This document shows, one piece after another, positions 1 to 9,908 of a stretch of 64,000 nt of DNA (its first letter is position 1; each line of letters opens with the position of its first letter). Source of the stretch: Terfezia claveryi. Its lineage: Eukaryota > Ascomycota > Pezizomycetes > Pezizales > Pezizaceae. The position numbers and the translations under genes were made by a program. The notes below the pieces were generated by a model. That model was not told the DNA's origin, searched no databases, and saw nothing but the letters and a program-made list of their open reading frames with translations. The stretch is from the NCBI GenBank assembly GCA_015179025.1, contig WHUX01000013.1, positions 1 to 64,000 of the forward strand, given 5' to 3'.

Positions 1-34
1 AAGACACGAGATACGCGGAGGCAGTTGCCGCGTG

Positions 35-313
35 TGTTAAGGGAGGCAGCTGTACTGCAGAGTTGTTTGTTCAAGACAAGGATGTGCACAAGGGAGGTGC
101 ACAAGCGCTGGGGGAAGCAAGGTCCTGTATTGGGTATACAAGACGTTGGATAGGGATCCAACGACAGTACGAGGGACAGGGGCTATATATACATAATTCC
201 GGGCCAGGGCAACGGAAGGAATAAGCTTCCCAAGATCCCTTATCTCGGAAGCCAAGCAAGGTAACGATAACCCATCAACGACACCCGAACAAGCCTGTTC
301 GAGTGTCAAAACA
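35..313. mobile_element. Possible solo LTR (about 279 bp)
   Basis: The segment begins TGTTAAG and ends AAAACA, so it has the TG..CA (here TGTT..AACA) ends of an LTR. The 5 bp before it are GCGTG and the 5 bp after are GCGCG, a four-of-five match that could be a target-site duplication. Inside are a TATA-like stretch near 183-195 and an AATAAG near 220. No internal retrotransposon coding or primer-binding site follows, so if real it is a solo LTR. The 3' end is repeated again just outside (see 280-347), which weakens the boundary call. Confidence 0.35.
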
Positions 314-347
314 GCGCGACACCCGAACAAGCCTGTTCGAGTGTCAA
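280..347. repeat. Tandem pair of quasi-palindromes
   Basis: Two near-identical copies of a roughly 30-bp unit, about 280-310 and 318-347, separated by ACAGCGC. Each copy is itself an imperfect palindrome: GACACCCGAACA on the left pairs with TGTTCGAGTGTC on the right, so each can fold as a hairpin. The first copy is the 3' end of the possible LTR and the second lies just outside it. Confidence 0.6.
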
Positions 348-1169
348 ATCAAGACTAAGAACACGGTTGTAACACTCATGTCATTGCGGCTACTCAGGTC
401 ATACAATGACATTCATTAACATATGTCATGTCTGCCACTGATGTCATGTCGGCCACTCATGCTATTGCGACACTCACTCACGTATCTCCAGCATTTCCTG
501 CTTTCCAGCAATACTTAGTCTTTAGCATTATCCCTTAAGTGTATATAGAGCTGGCCTGACTGCCTCTTCTTTAGAGGTTAAGGGATAAGCAACTCATATG
601 TTCTCGTACAACTCATACGTTCTCGTACAACTCATACGTTCTCATACTGGTGAAGTGACTCTTCGTTGATCATTAGCTATCTTATCCGCTCGCTAGTGTT
701 GCTACTCCTATAAGGTCATTCCAACATTCTGCACCCAAAGAAGCTACTGGGTAGGTGTTCTCGTACCTAGACTCTAGCCTGATCTTGGCATTCGCTTCTG
801 CGATTTAGCTGTGCAGCAGAAATAATTATTTCGCGACAGATCTAGAGTCTTGGCACGAGAACACTATAGGAGGCGAGCCTAGAGGCAAGGAACAAGTAAA
901 GGTAAAATGAATCATTACATGGCTGGTATATGATGCATTGTCATTAGAACCCATTTTAATGCCAAGTTGCATACAGTGCATAGGCTTGCATATGCAAGAT
1001 TCCCAAAAAGGAAAGGGGAAAAGACTTTTGGTGTGAGCCTCCGTACCCTCCGTTGTATTCATTCATTGTTTTTCGAGTGCGCAGACTAATTATCAGTGCA
1101 GAATCAGAAAGTTTATCAGTGAGCAAACTGTTTAACCTTCTGCCAACGTGAGTCGCTTATTGAAATATA
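348..1169. other. Gene-free stretch, repeat-rich
   Basis: No credible coding region. It holds imperfect repeats built around GTCATG/CACTCATG (about 375-485), a TATA-like GTATATAGAG at 541-550, the 19-bp tandem repeat at 591-647, and otherwise unremarkable sequence. The 375-830 part could be another decayed LTR beginning TGTAAC near 368, but no matching end or duplication was found. Confidence 0.5.
591..647. repeat. 19-bp tandem repeat, three units
   Basis: Three head-to-tail copies (591-609, 610-628, 629-647) of AACTCATACGTTCTCGTAC. The first differs by one base (T for C at position 9) and the third by one base (A for G). There are no spacers, so it is not a CRISPR-type array. Confidence 0.9.
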
Positions 1170-1843
1170 CACTCAAACCTTGCTATACCGGACTGCATAA
1201 ATCTGCTGCAAACTGTCTAGTATATGATAGCTAATATCCGGTATAGAAAATAGCGTGGGGGCCGTCCTAGGCGGGGTAAAAGGATAGAACTTGAGTGCTT
1301 CCAGAGATTGTACCTATACCTACTCAACCTGTTCTCGGTCCCAGACTCCTCAACCGTTGACTGCTTATGCGGAATGCTATCAATATATATCGAATTTCTT
1401 AATGCTACCAAACAAGAGGAAGGGGTTGAGTGATCTAGAGTGGCATAGGATTGGTATGCAGAGATGACTTATGAAGAGTTTGGGGCCTCTGTTTCCGCGA
1501 CCAGATGGTAGGCCTATGGCACGGTCTACTATAAGCGACATATTGAAGGATAAGGACCGATGGCTAGCTGTAATTCTAGTAGTGGGATGGTTTGGAAAGT
1601 ATTTTGTACTCTTTTCTATTGCTATTGCGCTGTTTTGTCGCCTTCCTACTGTTTCCATTCCGTTATTGCCATTTCTACCTGTGATAATCCCTGTAACAAT
1701 TCCCTGTAACCCCTTCCCAGCCCATCCGGTATGGTATCCGGTATAGCAAGTAGATGCCTCACCTAAATAATTGCTAGAACTGGCAAATTTGGGCCGCCCA
1801 AGGGATCCGCTATAGCGAGGTCCGATATAGCAAGGTTTGAGTG
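1170..1843. mobile_element. 674-bp TIR element, pogo/Tigger-type (non-autonomous)
   Basis: The ends are inverted repeats: the left begins CACTCAAACCTTGCTATACC at 1170 and the right, read in reverse, begins CACTCAAACCTTGCTATATC at 1843. Both ends are flanked by TA (1168-1169 and 1844-1845), the target-site duplication of Tc1/mariner-pogo elements. Subterminal copies of the CCGGTATAG/CTATAGCG motif lie near 1236, 1735 and 1810. The CTCAAACCTTGCTATA-type terminus resembles those known for pogo/Tigger elements. No transposase coding is visible inside, so this looks like a MITE or internally deleted copy. Confidence 0.75.
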
Positions 1844-1845
1844 TA

Positions 1846-2515
1846 TTTTCTTTTCGAAGCCTATCCTACGCAGGCCATTTCAGAATCTAACTTGGTTCTA
1901 TATGCGATGGGTCCTATACTATCTTGGTTCCTAATCAAGACAGGGTGGGGCATACTCATGCGCATGGAAGAAAGAGAGGGACTTAGTGACCGGTGGCTAC
2001 GAGGAGTTTGTGGTGATGGATATAATTGCGTCACAGTAAAAGAAGTTCTGCAATAGATGAAGGCAAAGGAATCTGTGTCGGACTGGCTCTGAAGCAATGT
2101 TTGGTGGCTGTCTTTCAGTATGATTACTTCCGGATCCTCGAGTTTGCTCCATTATTACATACAAAAGCTAGACATGTAGAGGTGTGTATAAGTAGGTGAG
2201 GTGAAGAAAGGGGGAAAACATACTCCGCATGTGAGAGGAGGATAAGAAAGAAGAGGGGCTGCTTTTCTGGGGAAAGAAGGGGGTAACCGTTAAAAGGGGG
2301 GCTGCTCCCACCCTCTCTTCTTTTTCACCCCACTTCTCCCCCCCTACTTATTATATGATTGTTTCTTATTTTGAGGCATCCTTTGCTGTGGACCAAATTG
2401 GGATAATAGTGGTGCAAGTGAGGTAAACAAATCCCAAGTAAATGATTAGTCTCGATCGAGACTAGTAAATGATAGCAGCTTGGGAAAGGAATGGATCGGT
2501 GGGCTACTTAATGTA
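1846..2515. other. Gene-free spacer between two TIR elements
   Basis: No coding region with a recognisable product. It contains purine-rich then C-rich runs (2190-2345) and nothing else I can name. Confidence 0.5.
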
Positions 2516-2517
2516 TA

Positions 2518-2899
2518 CAGCTAACCTTGCTATACCGGACCTCGCTATAGCGTAGTCTAGCTTGGCTATAGCGGATTCCTTGTTATACCGGACGGACTAG
2601 CAAATTGCCTCTCGCTATACCGGACCGGACAGAGTGATAGAGGAGCGCTGGGGTCTTCTTATCCCTGTCCCCATACATTTCTCCCTCACTATACCGGACG
2701 AGGCAGGTCTGTTTGCTGAATAATCTACTCTGTTAAGCTTAATGTGACTCGAAATACCCTTATTGGAGGACAAAATGGGAGTTCTCAGAACCCACGTGAC
2801 TGGTCAGCCCCTGTCTGAGGGCTAGCGCCATTTTCTATACCGGAACCTTGCTATACCGGACACTGGATTTCTGCCGTCCGTTATAGCAAGGGTAGACTG
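2518..2899. mobile_element. 382-bp TIR element with iterated TATACCGGAC motifs
   Basis: The left end is CAGCTAACCTTGCTATACCG. The right end, in reverse, is CAGTCTACCCTTGCTATAAC. Both are flanked by TA (2516-2517, 2900-2901). The TIR is related to, but diverged from, that of the 1170-1843 element. Inside, the end motif (roughly TTGCTATACCGGAC) recurs several times, for example near 2523, 2583-2595, 2621, 2689, 2835 and 2848, in both direct and inverted forms. No transposase is encoded. Most likely a MITE-like derivative of a pogo-type element, possibly formed by nested insertions. Confidence 0.7.
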
Positions 2900-2901
2900 T
2901 A

Positions 2902-3488
2902 TGAGCAAGATCCCACAAGTGACGTCTTCCCTTTCTGGGCCAATTCGATAAACGTCTCTTGGCATAACCTAGTACGGTAGCAAATTTAAGTAGTCATTCC
3001 GAGGTTAGTTAAATCCAAGGTTAGTCCCGGCTTACTCATCCTCACTTCAAATGGCACGTGAATAAGCGAAAATGCGCTCATGCTCATGCTTTATGAGGAG
3101 TAATGGAACTTGTTTTCATCTTGTATCTGTAAACATCTAAATTGCTCAGATATGACATGCATCCCATATTGTATGTATGCACGAATCTGAAGTAGAAACC
3201 GCTAATGTAGATTTGCTTCTGATCATGAGTTGTCAATTGCCCACCGCTTAGTAACAATCCCCCTCCACTGCTAGTAGATTTGGAGGTAACGCTAAACGGT
3301 AGGAATATTTTGGAACCAGGGAAAACAATTCGCTAGCCAACCATTCTTCGTTTCGTTCGACAGCTCCCCTCTCCCTGAACAATTCATCATATCTAGCCTT
3401 CACCAGGGTGTTTTGTTTAGAATTTATTCTTCACCGACCAAGAAAGACCTATAGCTAGAGATAGCCGGAGCTCCAACATTTGCAAACA
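2902..3488. other. Upstream region of the dynamin-like gene
   Basis: Non-coding. It presumably contains the promoter and 5' leader of the gene starting at 3489. I see no distinct element beyond a CACGTG at 3055-3060. Confidence 0.5.
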
Positions 3489-6341
3489 ATGGCGTGCCTT
3501 GGTGAAGATTTGCTAGGAACAGTCAACAGACTTCAGGATCTGGTACACGCTCTCAGCTGGTGGATTTTCGATGGAAGATACTTACAATATAAAGGTTTTC
3601 AATACTATTGGGACAGATTCGGGATTGGACCTACCCCAGATCGTATGCCCCATTATATCTACCCCGCCACCATACAGCTCAGAGTACTAAAGTGCATTGG
3701 CTAGGTGGTCGTTGGCTCCCAAAGTAGTGGGAAGTCTTCAGTTCTTGAGAACATCGTTGGGCGAGACTTCCTACCCCGAGGAACCGGAATCGTTACTAGA
3801 AGGCCGTTGATTTTGCAGCTCATAAATATCCCAGAAAATGATGAAGAGAACCCTTTCAACAACGTTGTGGCCCCTCCTGGTGGTCAGGGCCAGGGGTCGA
3901 CACAAGAATATGCCGAGTTCCTACATCAGCCTGGTCGAAGATTTTACGACTTTGCAGAAGTCCGGCGGGAAATTGAAGCTGAAACGGCGAGAATTGCGGG
4001 AAACAACAAGGGAATTAATAGGCAACCTATCAATCTAAAAGTCTACTCTCCGCATGTGTTGAGCTTGACATTGGTTGATTTGCCTGGTTTGACAAAGGTT
4101 CGGATTCGTTTCTCCATGTACACCAACCACTAACTTGAGATCTAGATTCCCATTGGAGACCAGCCAACAGATATCGAGAAGCAAACCCGAAATCTGATAT
4201 CGGAGTATATTGCAAAGCCCAATAGGTAAAGTTCCTGATGTTCTTGTTCTTTGCAAGTTAGCCCACCTAACAGCAATCAGTATCATTCTTGCTGTATCGC
4301 CCGCAAACGTGGATCTTGTCAACTCAGAAGCCCTCAAACTTGCCCGACAGGTTGACGCTCAAGGGAAACGAACTATTGGTGTCCTCACAAAGATCGACCT
4401 GATGGATCACGGAACGAATGCTCTTGAAATTCTCCAAGGAAGGGTGTACCCGTTAAAGCTAGGGTTTATCGGTGTGGTCAACCGGTCTCAGCAAGATATT
4501 CAGACCAATAAGTCTCTTCAGGATGCATTGAAATCCGAACAAGATTTCTTCAGGCATCATCCTGCCTATAGAAACATGGCACATCGGTGTGGAACTCAAT
4601 TTCTAGCGAAGAGTCTAAATACGGTATGTATGGTAATTCGAGTTAAATTATCTGGCCTTCCCCAGCTGACTTTTGGGGTAGATTTTGATGCATCATATCC
4701 GGGAGAGACTGCCAGATATTAAGGCCAGGCTAAACACTTTGATGGGTCAAACGCAGCAAGAGCTGGCATCCTATGGGGACATGCATTTCAGTGGGAAGGA
4801 GCATAGGGTATGTACTTATTCCATACAAAAATTGACACCTGGGGCTAACACCCAGCAGGGATCACTGATTTTGCAACTCATGACCCGCTTTGCAAGCTCG
4901 TTCATCTCTTCGATTGACGGTACTTCATCTGAAATCTCAACTAAGGAGTTGTGTGGAGGTGCCAGGGTATACTATATATTTAATTCCATATTTGGAAATT
5001 CCCTAGAGTCCATTGATCCCACAACCAACCTTTCTGTCCACGATATTCGCACGGCCATCAGGAACTCTACCGGCCCCCGTCCAAGCCTTTTTGTTCCTGA
5101 GCTTGCATTTGACCTTTTGGTTAAGCCTCAAATCCGGCTTCTGGAGACCCCCGCGAACAGATGTGTAGAGCTTGTGTATGAGGAGTTGATCAAAATATGC
5201 CATACATGTGGTTCAAATGAACTTTCCCGCTTCCCCAGGCTCCAGGCCAAACTCATTGAGGTTGTCAGCGATCTTCTGAGGGAAAGATTGGGGCCTACCA
5301 GTACATATGTGGAAAGCTTGATTGCAATTCAGAGAGCGTACATAAACACAAATCATCCAAACTTCCTAGGTGCAGCGGCAGCGATGAACAGTGTTGTAAC
5401 GGCGAAGCAGGAGAAAGACAGGCAGAAAGAGGCTCTATTGAGGAAAAAAGAAAAAGAAAGGCGGAAGGTAAACGCTACTGCCAACCTGCTATATGGATGA
5501 AGATGGTACTGACCTTTATATGTAGGCAAACGCCCTCACTGGCCCTGGGTCTGCTTTGAATGGGGGAGAAACACCCGACTTTGAAGAGAATGAGAGACCA
5601 CAGTCACAGCATGCGCACAGAGCACACTTACGAACGGATTCCAGGTCAGCTTCCCCAGCTGCAAATTTTGCACGAGGAGACATATCCCAGCTCTCACAGT
5701 CAATTGCTACTCTCAATGGGCGTAGTTCATCTCCCCCCCCTCTACCTGCGCGCTTTGGATCATCTGCAGGTACCAAAGATACGTTCCTCAACTACTTCTT
5801 TGGGAAGGATGGGGCTCCTCCTCCTTCTGGTGTTGTACCAAGGACGGCGCCCTCGGAGTCGAGCTTTGCCCAAGGCTTCAAACGAAGTACTCCCGAATTT
5901 TCCACTGGGATCAATGGCCTAGTGTCACCCACTTTTGAGCCTTCACGGTTAGCAAAGGATTTTGAAGATACTTCCATGGTAAGTTTGATTCCACTGCAAG
6001 ACTCTGTTACTTTTGCTAATAGTGCCTAGCAAAATAACCCCGATGAACCTGCCCTCACTGAGCGGGAGCAAATGGAGACCGAGCTCATCCGTCGATTAAT
6101 AACGTCATACTTCAACATCGTCAGGGAAACAATTCAGGACCAAGTCCCCAAGGCCGTAATGCACTTCCTCGTCAACGCCACCAAGGATGCTGTGCAGAAC
6201 AGATTGGTTACCGAGCTCTACCGGGAGGAATTCTTCAACGATCTCTTGTACGAAGATGATGCCATTAAGGCGGAGAGGGAGAAGTGTGAAAAGCTGCTGC
6301 AGACCTATAAAGAAGCGGCAAAAATTGTTGCTGAGGTGTAA
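3489..6341 (+). CDS. VPS1: Dynamin-like GTPase Vps1
   Basis: Dynamin-family GTPase acting in membrane fission at Golgi/endosomes, vacuoles and peroxisomes. Nine exons: 3489-3542, 3595-3642, 3705-4097, 4146-4225, 4281-4623, 4682-4807, 4859-5467, 5526-5978 and 6030-6341 (2418 nt, 805 aa). The G1 P-loop GSQSSGKS is encoded by exon 3, followed by the family motifs [14 protein letters not shown] (exon 3) and TKID (exon 5). The middle domain runs through exons 5-7 and the GTPase effector domain is exon 9, ending [14 protein letters not shown] 3489 is chosen because it gives the family N-terminus ([17 protein letters not shown]) after splicing two tiny exons of 54 and 48 nt. The low-complexity Ser/Pro-rich segment of exon 8, between the middle and effector domains, is long: the protein is about 100 residues longer than the yeast homologue. 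The 5' splice site after 4097 (GTTCGG) is non-consensus. Confidence 0.95.
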
Positions 6342-6819
6342 GGAGTAAGGCATGTTTGAATAGAAAACGAAGTGGGATAAAGAAATGATGATGTTTATTT
6401 TTATTTTTATTTTTGGATAAATTGTTGTTGTTTGTGAGCTTGACCTCAAGGTGGAGAGTCAAGGGTTCATTTAACTAGTTTCATCTGTTCTACTTTTCTC
6501 TTCTCTCTTCTTTTGGTTCTGCTGTAGTTGTAAATTTTTTCTGTTCTTCGTGCGTTTTCTCTGGTCTTAGGGTAGGGCAGCCAATAGGTATGGCCTTGTC
6601 AGTGGGGTGAGTCGGAATGTTGGGTGGTTTTATCGAATTGTTTCTTTAAGGCATGGGCATATAACATGAAACGAAGAAATGACATGTGTATACATATACA
6701 ACATACAACGCTGATATATATATAACTCCTTCGTACACTTCTAACTCTCACTTCAGACTCTCTTATCACCTTTATCACATGGACCAGGTTTTCATCCATC
6801 ACCAGCATCAATATACTGC
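6342..6819. other. Intergenic, convergent 3' ends
   Basis: Separates the converging 3' ends of the Vps1 gene and the dioxygenase gene. It has a short (TTTTTA)n run at 6391-6413 and a TATATA stretch at 6714-6722. No gene seen. Confidence 0.6.
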
Positions 6820-8262
6820 TTAGTGAATGTACGAGTACTCCAAGTCTGTCCCTAACATATCCGGCTTCTTCCTAAACTTTTCCAGCAACACCCTGAGTTT
6901 ACTCCTGTACGCATCCCCGCCAACATACGCCCCCTTAAGCCATCTATCCCCACTCTCTACATCATAATCCCTTCTTGCATGAAGTACTCGTCGATTTTTG
7001 AAAATCACACACTCTCCTTCTTTCAACCTTAGCTCAAATTGATTTTCCTCTTTCTTAATAATATTCCCAAATATCACTAACGCATGGAATAATTGTCTCC
7101 ATTTACTCGCTGCCCCACGCTCGTCGGCATCATTGGGGACATCGAATGGTGCTTGGAATGGAGGTGAGTAGTTTACGTGGTCAATACGTTTTCGGGTGAG
7201 GTATGTATTTTCTTGGAGGACAACCATGGGACGGGTATAGTGGTAGTGTTGGGAGTCATTCTTGTAATGGAAGTTAATAGGGAAGGTTGTTAGAGATTTG
7301 AAAGCATTTGGAGAGTTTATCCTGACAAGCTCGGTTGCGCGGAAGGAGTCGACGAAATATGAGCTTCCGCCCGTAACCGTATTTTCGAGGCAGTGGAGGA
7401 ATTGGAGAGTCGGGGGGGATGCGTAGTAGAGAAGATCCATGTGTAATCCGAGATTTAGGGAGGTGTAGGCGATGTTTTTGCTGTTGGCCATGGATCTAAC
7501 ATCCCATGTACGCCCATAGAAGGATTGTTGGATATAACCTACTCGTTCTGCCATTCGGGCGACGGACTCCTCGTCTTTAGGGACATCTTTGAGGAAGACG
7601 AGACCGTAGACGACAAGTTGCTGGAGAGTGAAGAGCAGGATTTCCTCATTTTCCATGTAGTCCTTGTATGGGATGAATTGGACATCTGTCTCCATTACGG
7701 CCTTGTCCCAGAGGACGTAGCTGAGGTCGTCGTTACGCGCTCGTACGCTTGTGCGGAAGTTCGTCAGGCACCGGAGCAGGTGGTTGGAATAGTGGCTGAC
7801 ATGGGCTGTTTCCATGAAGTCCGTGGACCAAGTGATTGCGATGGAATCATCTTCTGGGTTGGCAGTGACATTTTGAGGGTGAATGTCGATGGGGATATCT
7901 TGTGTTTGGAAGAGCTTTTGCCTGGTGCTGGGGTCGATGCAGCGAGGACAGTTGCAGGCATCTCGAAGGACAATATGGTCGAGTGTGACGAATGTGCTGC
8001 CTAGCTTGATAGAAAGGCGTTTATCCCAGGAAATACCTCTGTTGCCTGGGTCGATGAGGAGTTTCAGTTTTTGACGGAGAGGGTCACTGTCTTCAGGACG
8101 GGATCCCGCGAAGGTGGTAGAGGTTTTGCGGGAGGTCGAGTAGGGGCTGCGATGGTACAGTTCGGACCGACTGTGGAAAGTATGCGATGAGCTCAGGCTT
8201 GTGATTGAACGGGCGCTCCCCACCCTTACAGTCCGAGCGAGAGCCCTTGTGATGGGCCGCAT
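6820..8262 (-). CDS. Fe(II)/2-oxoglutarate dioxygenase, gamma-butyrobetaine hydroxylase type
   Basis: Single-exon gene, 480 aa. The family hydroxylates gamma-butyrobetaine (last step of carnitine synthesis) or trimethyllysine (first step). The N-terminal domain carries the Zn-binding cysteines C103, C105 and C108 in the sequence DACNCPRC. The TauD/TfdA catalytic domain has the iron-binding HxD at H274/D276 (LGLHMD) and the distal histidine H428 (RRVLHARRDY). The first 50 or so residues are rich in Arg/Ser with few acids, which suggests mitochondrial import. ATG 8262 is the first Met of the open frame. The sequence does not separate the two substrate classes with certainty. The N-terminal domain spacing looks closer to the butyrobetaine type, and fungi often carry extra paralogues of unknown substrate. 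It shares its upstream region with the thiamine pyrophosphate carrier gene. Confidence 0.88.
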   Translation of the reverse strand: MRPITRALARTVRVGSARSITSLSSSHTFHSRSELYHRSPYSTSRKTSTTFAGSRPEDSDPLRQKLKLLIDPGNRGISWDKRLSIKLGSTFVTLDHIVLRDACNCPRCIDPSTRQKLFQTQDIPIDIHPQNVTANPEDDSIAITWSTDFMETAHVSHYSNHLLRCLTNFRTSVRARNDDLSYVLWDKAVMETDVQFIPYKDYMENEEILLFTLQQLVVYGLVFLKDVPKDEESVARMAERVGYIQQSFYGRTWDVRSMANSKNIAYTSLNLGLHMDLLYYASPPTLQFLHCLENTVTGGSSYFVDSFRATELVRINSPNAFKSLTTFPINFHYKNDSQHYHYTRPMVVLQENTYLTRKRIDHVNYSPPFQAPFDVPNDADERGAASKWRQLFHALVIFGNIIKKEENQFELRLKEGECVIFKNRRVLHARRDYDVESGDRWLKGAYVGGDAYRSKLRVLLEKFRKKPDMLGTDLEYSYIH

Positions 8263-8666
8263 ATTTCGTTTTCTTCGCGATATCCAAGACAGAAAGAATA
8301 TCCCCTCTATCCCTAATTCCCGTTCCTGTTCCTGTTTCTGTTTCTGTTCCTGTTCCTGTTTGGTCCTGGTCCTGGTCCTGGTCCTATTCCTGCTCCTGTT
8401 CCTGCTCCTGTTCTTGCTCCTGTTCTTGCACCTGTTCCTGCTCCTGTATCTGATCTTGCTCCTGGAAATATTCGTCTATCAATTCTACAGTCTAAGATTC
8501 TCTTCACTGACGTGAACCCTGCATCAAACGGTTAAAAATTTGCGGAACATCAATCGAATTAGAATCAGAATTAAGCATTTCCCACCAAAGCCCCGGGCAA
8601 AACACTAAACACCAGGAACTCCGGTGGCGACAGGAGTGTGACGTGGTTTCGGGCCAAGGGAAGGGG
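8263..8666. promoter_or_regulatory. Divergent intergenic region (shared promoter)
   Basis: 404 bp lie between the start codons of the dioxygenase (-) and the mitochondrial carrier (+), so both promoters must lie here or overlap the leaders. More than a third of it is the CCTGTT-type microsatellite at 8321-8463. No TATA box is obvious. Confidence 0.6.
8321..8463. repeat. Imperfect hexanucleotide microsatellite (CCTGTT/CCTGCT)
   Basis: About 143 bp of 6-mers of the form YCTGNT: runs of TTCCTG, then TCCTGG four times (8371-8394), then TCCTGC/TCCTGT mixtures with single-base variants. It is strand-asymmetric, pyrimidine-rich on the plus strand. It sits between divergent start codons. The tract is open in several frames only because of its 6-bp periodicity. 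Confidence 0.92.
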
Positions 8667-9908
8667 ATGTCTTCTAATGCTCATCACATCGGGAAAAAGG
8701 AAAAGGTAAGCCGCTGCAGGCTGCTGCATGCCACACATGATTATGATATGGCAACATCCACTATACAAACGACTGATAATTATTTCATGGCAGGCGTCGA
8801 AGCAGCATGTCGCCATAGCCGGTTCGGTTGCGGGCTTGATGTCACGGTAAGTTTACTCCCGTACTTATAATTACCCTCATATGAAGGCTCATTTGAAGAA
8901 ACACCTGATACTAACTTACTTTTCCCTCAGCTTCGTCATTGCTCCCCTTGACGTCGTCAAAATCCGCCTTCAACTCCAACACCACGCCCTCTCTCCTACA
9001 TTCACCCTCCTTAACCCCAGTACCCTTCTCAACCCACCTGTAATCGTGACTCCCAATGGACCAGTCTACCATGGAATCCTTCCTACTATTCGCACCATCA
9101 TCCACCAGGAAGGAATCACCGGCTTGTGGAAGGGAAATATTCCAGCAGAACTTCTATACTTGACTTATGGCGCAGTGCAGTTTCTTGTATTCAGGCAGAT
9201 TACAAGACTCATCACCAAAACTGGCTATGATGTTCCAGATCCATTAAAGAATGCAGTTGCGGGAGCATCCGCGGGAGCGATAGCTACTACTGTGACGTAT
9301 CCATGTGACCTGCTAAGGACGAGGTTTGCTAGTCAAGGGGCAGAGAAGGTGAGCACCGGCTCAACTCGGGACTTGCACCATAGCAATCAAGGAAATATAT
9401 GGCTAATCAAAGTGTACGGTAGTAGATCTATTCTTCTATCCTGTCCTCAATTAGACAAATCTACACCTCTGAAGGGCCCACTGGCTTCTTCCGCGGCCTC
9501 AGCGCTGGGATCATCGGTATAGTCCCGTACATGGGAATCTTTTTCTGCACATACGAATCTACCCGGAACTCCCTGCACCGCACTAACCTCTCGCACGGAA
9601 CCACCGACGCATTCTCGGGAACCTTCGCTGCAGTAATAGCAAAAACTGGCGTCTTCCCCTTAGATTTAATTAGAAAGCGACTTCAAGTCCAGGGGCCAAC
9701 GAGGGAGTTATATATCCACAGGAATATTCCTGTGTATAGTGGGATCTGGAAAACGGCAAGGAAGACAGTCTCGCAGGAAGGGTGGAGGGGTTTGTATAGA
9801 GGACTGACGGTGGCGCTCCTAAAGGCCGCACCGGCCAGTGCGGCCACGATGTGGACGTTCGAGACGACTATGAGAGTGTTGAAGTGGAAGGATGGGGTGG
9901 AGGACTGA
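8667..9908 (+). CDS. TPC1: Mitochondrial thiamine pyrophosphate carrier
   Basis: Inner-membrane solute carrier of the SLC25 family that brings thiamine pyrophosphate into mitochondria for matrix dehydrogenases. Five exons: 8667-8705, 8794-8846, 8931-9348, 9384-9418 and 9455-9908 (999 nt, 332 aa). Three carrier repeats are visible, each with the signature Px[DE]xx[KR]: [19 protein letters not shown] and [10 protein letters not shown]. The other family landmarks are GLWKGN, GFFRG and GLYRG. The fourth exon is only 35 nt. I chose it because it alone restores the frame into RQIYTSEG, and its splice sites are consensus. The ATG at 8667 gives a short polar N-terminus followed by a [18 protein letters not shown] segment typical of Tpc1. 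It is possible, though less likely, that this is a related carrier with another substrate. Confidence 0.9.

Noticed and set aside
591..647. Short regular repeats considered as a CRISPR array
   Set aside because: The units abut without spacers and the organism is a eukaryote.
368..840. A second LTR beginning TGTAAC
   Set aside because: No matching CA end and no flanking duplication could be identified.
7525..8004. Plus-strand open frame of 159 codons
   Set aside because: It lies antisense inside the dioxygenase gene, whose frame has conserved catalytic residues; this is a shadow.
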